Source of the DNA: Verrucomicrobiaceae bacterium UBA2429
Lineage (GTDB): Bacteria; Verrucomicrobiota; Verrucomicrobiia; Verrucomicrobiales; Verrucomicrobiaceae
Assembly (NCBI GenBank): GCA_002343505.1
Contig: DDQZ01000110.1
Location: 76,610-140,609, forward strand
DNA length: 64,000 bases
Direction: 5' to 3'
In this document: one piece after another, positions 56,425 to 64,000 of the stretch
Position numbering within the stretch: position 1 is the first letter of the stretch
Layout of the letters: each line of letters starts with the position of its first letter
Made by a program: the position numbers and the translations under genes
Notes under the pieces: model-generated
The model's input: the letters and a program-made list of their open reading frames with translations, nothing else
Database searches by the model: none
What the model was told of the DNA's origin: nothing

Positions 56425-57384
56425 ATGTCAACAGCGCGGCGCATTCTCATCCTCGGCGGCACGGGCCGCCTAGGCGGGGTGCTGGCGCGAGAATGGCAGG
56501 GGCGTCATGAGGTGATGGCGCCGGGCAGGCGTTTGCTGGATGCGTCGCAGCCCGCGGCGCTGGCGCGGGAGCTGCGCGCGCTGGAGTTTGACACACTGGT
56601 GAACACGGCCGGCCTGACCAGCCCGGACACCTGCGAGGAGCGCCCGGATGACGCGGCCGCGCTGAACGCCGCCGCTCCCGCTGTGCTCGCCGCTGAATGC
56701 GCCCGGCGCCGCGCGCGGCTCATTCATTTGAGCACGGACTATGTTTTCGACGGAGGCGGCGGCGCGCTGCTGGATGAGGACGCGCCCGCGCGTCCGGTGA
56801 ATGTCTACGGACGCACGAAGCTCGCGGGTGAAAAGGCCGTGCTCGCCGCATGCCCCGAGGCGCTGGTGGCGCGGGTGTCCTGGCTTTTCGGCCCGCGCGG
56901 CGGGGATGTGCCCGCCACGGTGCTGGAGCGCGCGCGATCCGGGCAGCCGCTGGATTTCATCGAGGACAAATGGAGCGCGCCCACGGGCATCGCCGACTTG
57001 ACCGCATGGCTGGAGCGCTTTGTGACCGACCTGCGCCCGCAGTCCGGCGTGCTGCACCTCTGCCACACTGGCGTGGCGACATGGCGGGATTACGCGCAGG
57101 TGACGCTCGATCTGGCTCATGCCGCCGGGTTGATCGAGCGCCCGTGCCACACCATAGGCAGGCGTTTGCGCGAGTTCAGCCACTTCAAGGCGGCGCGCCC
57201 GCCTTTCACGGTCATGAGCAACGCGCGCCTTTCGGACGTTCTTGGCGCGCCCATCCCGGCATGGCAGGAGGCGCTGGAGCGGCACTTGGCCGGGATCGCG
57301 CGGCATCGCGGTGATGAATGGGATGCTGGCGGCGGCAGGAATGCCGTCACTCCGATCTCAGACCCGCCGTGTTCAAAGCGATGA
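56425..57384 (+). CDS. RmlD-like NAD(P)-dependent sugar reductase
   Basis: A 319-residue extended SDR with the Rossmann motif [11 protein letters not shown], the region [27 protein letters not shown] and the YxxxK pair in YGRTKLAGE, as in dTDP-4-dehydrorhamnose reductase. The other rml genes are absent, so the exact sugar is not certain. ATG 56425 ([10 protein letters not shown]) gives the usual family start. It overlaps the convergent hydrolase gene by 38 bases at its 3' end, where the last 30 or so residues look non-conserved. Confidence 0.85.
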   Translation: MSTARRILILGGTGRLGGVLAREWQGRHEVMAPGRRLLDASQPAALARELRALEFDTLVNTAGLTSPDTCEERPDDAAALNAAAPAVLAAECARRRARLIHLSTDYVFDGGGGALLDEDAPARPVNVYGRTKLAGEKAVLAACPEALVARVSWLFGPRGGDVPATVLERARSGQPLDFIEDKWSAPTGIADLTAWLERFVTDLRPQSGVLHLCHTGVATWRDYAQVTLDLAHAAGLIERPCHTIGRRLREFSHFKAARPPFTVMSNARLSDVLGAPIPAWQEALERHLAGIARHRGDEWDAGGGRNAVTPISDPPCSKR

Positions 57385-58663
57385 CGCGGTAGCGGTGGCT
57401 GCCACCTGGCGTGGCATCCTTGTCTGTGTAGGACATCTCGACCAGCGGCATGGCGGGCGTGTCGCTGTATTGCAGTCCCTGGAAGACGGGGCGGCCAAAG
57501 GGGTTCTTTGCCTGAATGGGGGCCGGGGTGATGATGACGCCGTCGCGCTCAATGAGGAATCCGGCCAGGCCGCTATCGAGGTCGGCTTCGCACTCCCAGG
57601 TGAGCGTCCTGCCATTGACTTGCAGGTTCACCGGAGCGGGCGGCGGCGTGGTGTCCGGCACGACGGTGTCCGTGATGTAATGCCGCCAAAGTTTTGCCGT
57701 GTCGCCATCGGGCAGCCAGACGGCGCTTTGAGTGTCGCCGGTGAATTTTTCAGCGGGGGCCGCTCCGGTGCCCAGCAATGGCGCCAGCCAGGCTTTGTCT
57801 GGATTCATTTTGCGCAGAGGCTCGCCTGCATTTTCCGGCAGGCGCGCGCCGAGGCAGGTGTCCAGCCAGGGAATCGCCAAATAGCGCTGGTTGCCGCATT
57901 CGTGGCTGGTGAGCGGGTCAACCGCCACACCGACGAGACCGCCTTTGGCGCGCAGGGTTTTGAAAAACGTTTCGTTTGCCGCCCACACGCCGGCAAAGCG
58001 CCCTTCCTTGACGGTCACGCCCTCCTTGGTGCCGGGGTTGCACATCATGGGCACGGCTGGCACGGCATCATCCAGGGTGTGCGGTTTGATGGTGGCGCGG
58101 TCTGGATTCGCGGTGAGGAGGGGCACGCCGGAGCGCAGCCACGCTGCTGCAACGCGCTCCGGATGCAGCAGGGCCATGCCGCCTGCCCAGTGCCCGCCGC
58201 CGCTGTGCCCCCAGAGCGCCCAGGGCACTTCGGCCAGTTCGGGATGGCCGGACTTCGCGCCCAGGTCGGAGAGAGCCTTTTGGAAAGCCGCCGAGGAGCC
58301 GTTGCGCGGGTCGCACCACATCTGGCAGTCGGCTTTGTCAGGCTGCTCGTAGGCGGGGGCCATGAGAGCGCAGTCGTGTTTTTTCGCCAAGGCCTGCCAA
58401 TGCAGGTCGTAGGCGCCGGTCAGACCGGACTTGCACGATCCCTCTCCGCAGCCGTGCTGGTGGACGATGACGCCGCGCAGGGTCTTCACGCCGGGGGGAA
58501 TCCACAGGGTGTAATTCACTCCAAAGATGAGGCCGCCTTCTGTCCGGGAGGGCTCGTAACGCACGCGGTAGTAGGGCGGGTCGGCAGCGGGGAAGACATC
58601 ATACGGCGGCTGCTGGGCGTGCAGGGTTGTGCAGACAAAGAAGATCAGGAGTGCGGCGCGCAT
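57347..58663 (-). CDS. Secreted alpha/beta hydrolase with C-terminal Fn3-like domain
   Basis: The 438-residue product has a signal sequence ([17 protein letters not shown]), an alpha/beta-hydrolase domain with HQHGCGEG as the oxyanion region and the nucleophile S154 in WGHSGGGH, and a C-terminal Fn3-like domain ([19 protein letters not shown] ... [11 protein letters not shown]). Several cysteines (C72, C77, C113, C117) may form disulfides. It is probably an esterase acting on polysaccharide substituents or on other extracellular esters. It diverges from the EamA transporter gene. Confidence 0.87.
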   Translation of the reverse strand: MRAALLIFFVCTTLHAQQPPYDVFPAADPPYYRVRYEPSRTEGGLIFGVNYTLWIPPGVKTLRGVIVHQHGCGEGSCKSGLTGAYDLHWQALAKKHDCALMAPAYEQPDKADCQMWCDPRNGSSAAFQKALSDLGAKSGHPELAEVPWALWGHSGGGHWAGGMALLHPERVAAAWLRSGVPLLTANPDRATIKPHTLDDAVPAVPMMCNPGTKEGVTVKEGRFAGVWAANETFFKTLRAKGGLVGVAVDPLTSHECGNQRYLAIPWLDTCLGARLPENAGEPLRKMNPDKAWLAPLLGTGAAPAEKFTGDTQSAVWLPDGDTAKLWRHYITDTVVPDTTPPPAPVNLQVNGRTLTWECEADLDSGLAGFLIERDGVIITPAPIQAKNPFGRPVFQGLQYSDTPAMPLVEMSYTDKDATPGGSHRYRVIALNTAGLRSE

Positions 58664-58769
58664 GGGTCGAGGCTAGCGATGGCGCTCGCTTTCACAAGCC
58701 GGGACTTGAGCGCGGCGCGGGGCGCGTCATTCATCCGGCTTGAACACAACCCACGACACTGCCGTCCCC

Positions 58770-59630
58770 ATGGTTAACCTCCGCCGTGGATCGGCGTGGA
58801 TGCTGCTCTCGCTGGCGGGATTCACGGGCATGGCGCTGCTGGTGCGGCATCTGGGCGCGGAGCGCGGGGTGAGCGCGTGGTGGGCGCTGTTTTTCCGGGC
58901 GGCTGCGGGCATGGCGGTGGTGTGGGCGGTCTTCGCTCCCGGCGGGCGTGTCAGCTTTCGCCGCGCACTGCGCGGGCGCTTGCTCGTGACACGCGGCGTG
59001 CTCGGCGCGCTGGGCACGGCGGCCTATTATGTGACACTGCCTGTGCTGGGCGCGGGCAAGGCGACGCTCATCGGCAACACCTGGGCGGTGTGGGCGGCGC
59101 TGTTTGCGGCCTTCATGCTGGGGGAAAAGCTCGCGGTGCGGAAGCTGGCGGGCATCGTCCTGGCGGTGGCGGGCGTGGCGCTGCTTACCGGGCTGCAAGG
59201 CGGGGACCTTTCCCGGGTCGGCGGGTATGATGCCATAGCTCTGGCGGGCGCTTTCGCGGCGGCGTTTGTGGTGGTGGTCATCCGCCAGCTCACTCTGACG
59301 GAGACGAGCGGCACCATTTTCGCCTCCCAGTGCATCTATGCCGGCGCGCTGGCGCTGCCGTTTCTTTTTTCGCTGCCGCTGCCGGGCGGTTTGGACATTC
59401 TGCTGCTGACCGCCGCCGCGCTGCTTGCGGCATTGGGGCAGTTGGCGATGACGGAGGGTTTTCGCTATCTGCCTGTGAGCACGGGCGGCGCCTTCCAGAT
59501 TCTGCTGCCGCTGGTGCTGACGGTGGCGGGGGTGCTGTTTTTTGACGAGACCTTCACCCTCACGCAGGCGGCCGGTGCGGCCTGCATTCTCTCGGGCTGC
59601 CATCTCACCGTGGCGGAAAGGAAGTCGTGA
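58770..59630 (+). CDS. EamA/DMT-superfamily transporter
   Basis: The 286-residue product has ten predicted membrane helices in two EamA repeats: the first includes LVTRGVLGALGTAAYYVTLP and KLAVRKLAGIVLAVAGVALL, the second FASQCIYAGALALPFLFSLP and GVLFFDETFTLTQAAGAACI. Such carriers export metabolites or amino acids. The start ATG at 58770 is preferred over a TTG ten codons upstream. The substrate is unknown. Confidence 0.88.
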   Translation: MVNLRRGSAWMLLSLAGFTGMALLVRHLGAERGVSAWWALFFRAAAGMAVVWAVFAPGGRVSFRRALRGRLLVTRGVLGALGTAAYYVTLPVLGAGKATLIGNTWAVWAALFAAFMLGEKLAVRKLAGIVLAVAGVALLTGLQGGDLSRVGGYDAIALAGAFAAAFVVVVIRQLTLTETSGTIFASQCIYAGALALPFLFSLPLPGGLDILLLTAAALLAALGQLAMTEGFRYLPVSTGGAFQILLPLVLTVAGVLFFDETFTLTQAAGAACILSGCHLTVAERKS

Positions 59631-59648
59631 TGCTGCGGGCGCGCCGCG

Positions 59649-60599
59649 TCACTTGGCTTTCTTCGCCTTTTCGGGCAGGCCCTGGCCGGGCTTGAGGTCA
59701 AGGTTGGCTTTCATGTCCTCGTCAGTGACCGTGGACGCGACGCCGGCGGCGGGCACCTCGGCCTTGGCGGTCCAGAGGATGGCGTTGAGCACGAGCTTGC
59801 GCTGGTCGCCATTGGCCCAGCCTTGATGAAAATGGCCGCCGGTGAAGCCGAATCCGCGCCCGCCGCCCGCGTTTTCAGAGGCCCATGCCACATGCTGCTT
59901 GTCTCCGCGCGCCACGGAGGCGCGCACATGAGGGTTGCCGCTGTGGTGGCCGTCCGGGCGGCTCATGGTGGACTCGGGCGCCGCGCTGCTGAGAATGGGC
60001 GTCACGCCCTTCATGCCCTCGCGGAAGCGCATGAAGAAATACCACTCGTCGAGCGTGCCGAAGGGTTTCACACCGCTGGCGACCGGATGCGCGGGAAATT
60101 CCTTGAACTCCGCCTGCCAGTGCGGGTTCACGCTCCAGTTGATTTCAAAGCAGCCGCCCATCCAGTCGAGGAATTCCTTCTGCCCCTTCTCGATGGTCGG
60201 CTCCACGGCGTAGTGGATGGTGGCAAACCCGCAGCCGCGTTTCATTTCCTTGTCGAGCTGCGCCAGGCGGTCCTCCTGCAGGGCGGGGTGGCGCCCGCCG
60301 CCGTCCGCGTAAATGACCACGGTGTCGGCCTTCGCCAGTTCATCGGCGGGGGGCCACCCGCCATTAAGGTGGTGCTTGATCTCCACCTGCGTTCCCGCGC
60401 CCTGCTCCAGGCATTTTTTCAGCAGCAAAATCCCCGCGTTGTGCTCGTGCTGTCCGGGGCCGTGGGAAGGGCTGCCCGCGATCATGACGACAAGTTTTTT
60501 CCCGCCCGGAGCATCCGCCGCGCCGGCCTTGTCCGGCGAGCATTGCGAGTGCAGAAGGGCGAGGCCAAGAGCGGCGAGGGCGAAGATTAGCGGTTTCAT
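59649..60599 (-). CDS. Secreted ThuA-like domain protein
   Basis: The 316-residue product has a signal sequence (MKPLIFALAALGLALLHSQC) with a possible but non-ideal lipidation cysteine at C20. The body is a ThuA/glutamine-amidotransferase-like fold with KLVVMIAGSPSHGPGQHEHN, KADTVVIYADGGGRHP, CGFATIHYAVEP and, near the end, RGFGFTGGHFHQGWANGDQR. Proteins of this type are frequent in the secretomes of Planctomycetota and Verrucomicrobiota and are linked with trehalose or sugar use in other phyla. The reaction is not known. Confidence 0.88.
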   Translation of the reverse strand: MKPLIFALAALGLALLHSQCSPDKAGAADAPGGKKLVVMIAGSPSHGPGQHEHNAGILLLKKCLEQGAGTQVEIKHHLNGGWPPADELAKADTVVIYADGGGRHPALQEDRLAQLDKEMKRGCGFATIHYAVEPTIEKGQKEFLDWMGGCFEINWSVNPHWQAEFKEFPAHPVASGVKPFGTLDEWYFFMRFREGMKGVTPILSSAAPESTMSRPDGHHSGNPHVRASVARGDKQHVAWASENAGGGRGFGFTGGHFHQGWANGDQRKLVLNAILWTAKAEVPAAGVASTVTDEDMKANLDLKPGQGLPEKAKKAK

Positions 60600-60791
60600 G
60601 AGGAAATGGGTGGATGCTAACGCGGGCGGGACAGGGGGCATTTCAGCTGCTTCGCGGTACGCCGCCGATCCGTTCATGGAGGCGGGCTTTCTTTTTTTCA
60701 GAGACGGTCCTTTCTCTGGAAACTCAGGCAGAAAGGCACGGTTCCAGCGTTCTAATCCGCTGGCGGCAGCGCCCTTCAACTCACCTCTCCC

Positions 60792-63700
60792 ATGATCGAA
60801 GCCACCATCCTCCAACGAAAACTCGACGAGGTGCGCGAGCATCTGCGCGAGTGCCTTCGCCGCCGCGTCATGGCGCGCATGCTCCTGGTCTATGGCGTCA
60901 TCGCCGTCGCGCTGGTCTTTGCGGTGCCCGCGCTGGGACCGGACGGGCGTTTTCTCGCGCCGCTCGTGATGCTCGGCATGGCGTTGACGTTTTTCACGCT
61001 CAATTTCTGGGTCAAACGCCGCCGCTGGTCCGACATCGAAGTGGCGCGCATGATCGAGCGCCGCCACCCCGATCTCAACGCGCTGCTGCTCACCGCCATC
61101 GAGCATCTGGAGCCGGGCGCGGAGTTGTCCGAGTTTTTTCAAAAGCGCCTGCTCGCCGAGGCGGCATCCAAAGGCGCGGTGCAGGCCTGGCCGGCCACCG
61201 TCACCAGCCGCTCCATGCGCGGAGCCACGGCGGGGTTTGTGGTGTCGGCGCTTCTTTGCGCCTCCGCCTGGGTCTGGCTGCTGGCTTTGCTGCCGCGCAG
61301 TTTTTCGCCGGAGATCGCGGCTGTGGAAAAGGTGGGGCCAATCGAAAAAGAGCCCGAGCCCGACCCGAAAATCGAGATCACCGTCAGTCCCGGCGACACG
61401 GAGATCGAGCTTGGCAGCCGCCTCATCGTCGAGGCGAAAATGCAACCCGTGGTGCCGGACAGCGCCACGCTCATTCTCACCGACCTCGAAGGCGCGGAAC
61501 TGGACCGCGTGCCCATGCGCCTCACCGTGGATGGCGACACCTTTGGCGGCCTGCTCACGCGCGTGAAGCAGGATGCGCTATACCGCGTGGAGGCGGGCGA
61601 GGCGGTGTCGAAGACGCACAAGATCACCACCTTTGTCCATCCGGCCCTGGTGCGCGCGGATGTGAAAATCACCCCGCCGGCTTACAGCGGCCTGCCTGCG
61701 AAGGAGATCAAAAACACGATGAAGGCCACCGTGCTCGAAGGCGGCGAAATCGAGTTCAGCATCACCGTCAACAAGCCTGTGAAGGACGCCGAGCTTTTCG
61801 GCCAGGACAAAACCGTGCTGCCGCTCAAAGCCAAAGCCGGAGAACCCACCGTGCTCACCGCCGTGATGAAGCCGGAGAAGTCGCAGAAATGGCGGCTGCA
61901 TCTCGTGGATGAGCAGGAGCGCGCGAACAAAAACCCGCCCTGGTTCACCGTCACCGTGCAGACGAACCAGCTCGCCAAGATCGAGGTCGTCTTTCCGAAG
62001 CGGGACATCCAGGTCTCCGCCATCCAGGAGCTGCCCGTGGAGGCAAAGGTGTCGGATGACATCGGAGTCACCCGCAGTGGTGTGTCCTTTAGCATTGCGG
62101 GCGACAGCAAGGAAGTGCTCTTCCAGCACGCCACCACCGCGCCCGCGAAGAAGCAGGACGTGAAGACCCTGCTCACTCTGGAGAAAGAAAACGCCGAGCC
62201 GCGCCAGCTCGTCAGTTATTTCTTCTGGGCCGAGGACCAGGGCCCGCAGGGCGAGGTGCGCCGCGCCATGAGCGACATGTTCTTTGCCGACGTGCGCCAT
62301 TTTGAGGACATCTTCCGCGAGCGCGAGGCCCCGCCCTCCATGCCCGGCGAGCCCGGCCAGCAGTCGCAGAGCGACAAGCTGCTCGATCTCCAAAAGCAGG
62401 TGGTCAACGCCACCTGGCGCGTCATTCGCGACACGAACGCCGGCAAGAGCATGGACGCCGCCGCGCCGGATGTGGATGTGGTGCATGAGTCCCAGGGCAT
62501 CACTTTGGACAAGACCAAAGAGGCGATGGAGGAGGCCGAGGACGCCGAGGTGAAACTCGCGCTCACCGAGGCATGGAAGAGCATGAAGGACGCGCTTGAT
62601 CCGCTCCAACAGGCCGCCGAGGAAAAGAAACGCACCGCCTTGAATCAAGCGCTGGGCTTTGAGCAAAGCGCGCTCGAGTGGCTGCACCGCGCCAGCAGCC
62701 GCGAGCACCTCATCATGCGCCAGAACCAGCCGCGCCAGCCTGGGCAGGGCCAGCGGCCGAACGAAAACCAGCTCAGCAGCCTGGAGCTGAAACAGGAGGA
62801 GCAGCGTTACGAGGAGGAAAAAATGGCCGCCGAGGAGCAGAGCGCCGAGCAGCAGGAAAACCTGCAAGTGCTCAACCGGCTCAAGGAACTCGCCCGCCGC
62901 CAGGAGGCGCTGGCGGAGAAGATGAAGGAGCTGGAAAACCAGATCGCACAAGCCAAGACCGAGGAGGAGCGCGAGGAATTGGAGAACCAGCTCAAGCGGC
63001 TGCAACAGGAGCAGGAGCAGCTTTTGAGCGACCTCGACGACCTCAAAGAGCGCATGGAGAAGCCCGAGAACGCCTCCAACATGGCCGAGGCGCGCGAGCA
63101 GCTTGACCAAGTGCGCGAGCAGGTGATGGACTCCGCCGAGAAACTGCGCGAGCAGCAGCTCGCCGATGCCGCAAACTCCGCCACCCGTGCCCAGCGCGAG
63201 CTGGAGCAGATGCAGGAGGACTTCAAACAAAAGACCGCCAAACGCTTCGGCGAGGAAATGCGCCAGCTCCGCCAGCAGGCGCGCGAGGTGGCCGAGCAGC
63301 AAAAGCAGATCAGCGAGGCGCTCGAAAATCAAAAGACGCCCGACCCCGGCCAGAGCACCTCCACCTTGGAAAAAATGCTCGATGGCAGCCAGGTGGCGCG
63401 GAAAATCGAGGAGCAGAGCGGTAAAGTGGGCGAGCTGCTCGAAAACATGCGCCGCATCAGCGAGCAGGCCGAAGGGAACAACCCCCTGCTGCACCGCCGC
63501 CTCTATGAATCCGTGCGCGACGCCCAGACCAGCGGCCTGGAGGAAAACCTGGAGGAAGCCCGCCTGCAAAGCCGCTACGGCCAGCGAGCCGGAGCCCAGG
63601 ACGCCGAGCGCAAAGCCGCCGCCGCCGTCGAGAAGCTCCAGCAAGGCGTGGATAAAGCCGCCGAAAGCGTGCTCGGCAGCGAGACCGACGCCCTGCGCAT

Positions 63701-64000
63701 GGCGCGCTCTGAACTCGACAAGCTTATCAAGGAGGCGGAGAGCGAGGCCGGGCAGGCTGGGCGGACTGATCCGTCAGATCAGACCGATCAGACAGCCCAG
63801 CGCGGCCAGTCCGGCGAGGAAGATCAGCCGCAAGGCCAGCGCGGCCAGGGCAGCCAGCCCAGCCAAACAGCGCAAAGCGGCCAGCCCGGTGAGGAAGGTC
63901 AGCCGCAAGGCCAGCGCGGTCAGGGCGGCCAGCCCAGCCAAACAGCGCAAAGCGGCCAGCCCGGTGAGGAAGATCAGCCGCAAGGCCAGCGCGGCCAGGG
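60792..64000 (+). CDS. Large DUF4175-like membrane protein with coiled coil and Gln-rich repeats (3' truncated)
   Basis: The frame is open from the ATG at 60792 to the window end, at least 1069 residues. Two membrane helices lie at about 28-70 and a third near 137-160, followed by a sandwich-like region, then a long Gln/Glu/Lys-rich coiled coil (about 630-980) and a Gln/Gly/Pro-rich repeat region. The plan matches DUF4175-type proteins found near MoxR/BatA-type operons in Bacteroidota and Verrucomicrobiota, but those partners would be beyond the window. It diverges from the ThuA-like gene. Function unknown. Confidence 0.85.
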   Translation, partial: MIEATILQRKLDEVREHLRECLRRRVMARMLLVYGVIAVALVFAVPALGPDGRFLAPLVMLGMALTFFTLNFWVKRRRWSDIEVARMIERRHPDLNALLLTAIEHLEPGAELSEFFQKRLLAEAASKGAVQAWPATVTSRSMRGATAGFVVSALLCASAWVWLLALLPRSFSPEIAAVEKVGPIEKEPEPDPKIEITVSPGDTEIELGSRLIVEAKMQPVVPDSATLILTDLEGAELDRVPMRLTVDGDTFGGLLTRVKQDALYRVEAGEAVSKTHKITTFVHPALVRADVKITPPAYSGLPAKEIKNTMKATVLEGGEIEFSITVNKPVKDAELFGQDKTVLPLKAKAGEPTVLTAVMKPEKSQKWRLHLVDEQERANKNPPWFTVTVQTNQLAKIEVVFPKRDIQVSAIQELPVEAKVSDDIGVTRSGVSFSIAGDSKEVLFQHATTAPAKKQDVKTLLTLEKENAEPRQLVSYFFWAEDQGPQGEVRRAMSDMFFADVRHFEDIFREREAPPSMPGEPGQQSQSDKLLDLQKQVVNATWRVIRDTNAGKSMDAAAPDVDVVHESQGITLDKTKEAMEEAEDAEVKLALTEAWKSMKDALDPLQQAAEEKKRTALNQALGFEQSALEWLHRASSREHLIMRQNQPRQPGQGQRPNENQLSSLELKQEEQRYEEEKMAAEEQSAEQQENLQVLNRLKELARRQEALAEKMKELENQIAQAKTEEEREELENQLKRLQQEQEQLLSDLDDLKERMEKPENASNMAEAREQLDQVREQVMDSAEKLREQQLADAANSATRAQRELEQMQEDFKQKTAKRFGEEMRQLRQQAREVAEQQKQISEALENQKTPDPGQSTSTLEKMLDGSQVARKIEEQSGKVGELLENMRRISEQAEGNNPLLHRRLYESVRDAQTSGLEENLEEARLQSRYGQRAGAQDAERKAAAAVEKLQQGVDKAAESVLGSETDALRMARSELDKLIKEAESEAGQAGRTDPSDQTDQTAQRGQSGEEDQPQGQRGQGSQPSQTAQSGQPGEEGQPQGQRGQGGQPSQTAQSGQPGEEDQPQGQRGQ
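63792..64000 (+). repeat. 75-bp tandem repeats coding a Gln/Gly-rich 25-residue unit
   Basis: Copies at 63792-63866 and 63867-63941 and the start of a third (63942 to the end) are nearly identical. Each encodes a unit of the form TAQSGQPGEE then QPQGQRGQG. The array continues beyond the window. Confidence 0.9.

Noticed and set aside
60709..60736. CCTTTCT/AGAAAGG inverted repeat before the DUF4175-like gene
   Set aside because: Seven base pairs with a 14-base loop is too weak to call a regulatory element.
59649..61445. Extension of the ThuA-like frame to 598 codons
   Set aside because: The upstream part is antisense to the DUF4175-like gene; the signal sequence marks the true start at 60599.

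Overview
The window looks like chromosomal DNA of a high-GC Verrucomicrobiota bacterium, probably near Verrucomicrobiaceae (Prosthecobacter/Verrucomicrobium type). This rests on gene content, not on a marker gene. It carries PSCyt1/DUF1549/DUF1553, DUF1592/DUF1588/DUF1585 and DUF1552 proteins, a sulfatase, ThuA-like and secreted alpha/beta hydrolases, a very large mosaic exported protein, a MurC-MurB fusion, and the short degenerate repeat families often seen in Planctomycetota and Verrucomicrobiota. There is one tRNA (Pro, GGG) and no rRNA, CRISPR array, intact prophage or intact insertion sequence.

Layout. 1-3521: tail of one gene and a complete gene for membrane Ser/Thr kinases with extracytoplasmic beta-sandwich repeats, then a small LuxR-type regulator. 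3753-13895: a 3380-residue exported mosaic protein (LamG, cadherin-like, choice-of-anchor-D, FG-GAP and Ig-like segments). 13976-17204 (minus): ClpX-like unfoldase, a membrane protein and Lgt. 17315-18595: a GT4 glycosyltransferase. 18512-20633 (minus): two related membrane-anchored coiled-coil proteins and a small lipoprotein. 20925-22292: tRNA-Pro, an SDR and a YraN-like protein. 22475-27994 (minus): six co-directional genes, FHA-adenylate cyclase, FabG-like SDR, MenB, GluQ-RS, sulfatase and zinc-ribbon Nudix hydrolase. 28224-32622: a secreted protein followed by a complete, mostly 4-base-overlapping mlaEFDCA set for outer-membrane phospholipid transport. 32629-48687 is the accessory part: planctomycete-type cytochrome proteins, an IS5-type remnant, a decayed PHP-like gene, tandem secreted paralogues, a 794-residue secreted protein, and a two-gene retropepsin cassette lying between the DUF1592 and DUF1552 genes. 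48806-60599: SGNH esterase, MMPL/RND exporter, MurC-MurB, secreted enzymes, a RmlD-like reductase, an EamA transporter and a ThuA-like protein. 60792-end: a large DUF4175-like coiled-coil membrane protein whose Gln/Gly-rich tandem repeats run off the window.

Together the genes describe a didermic bacterium. Envelope functions are well represented: lipid asymmetry (Mla), lipoprotein maturation (Lgt), peptidoglycan precursors (MurC-MurB) and exporters. The secretome looks suited to polysaccharide or sulfated-substrate degradation. The candidates most worth following are the retropepsin cassette, the ClpX-like protein with an altered domain plan, the coiled-coil/DPFGAP protein operon, the YraN-like protein that lacks the nuclease residues, and the short repeats placed just upstream of three consecutive genes or inside a coding frame. 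No base composition was calculated and no database search was run; family names come from motif recognition.
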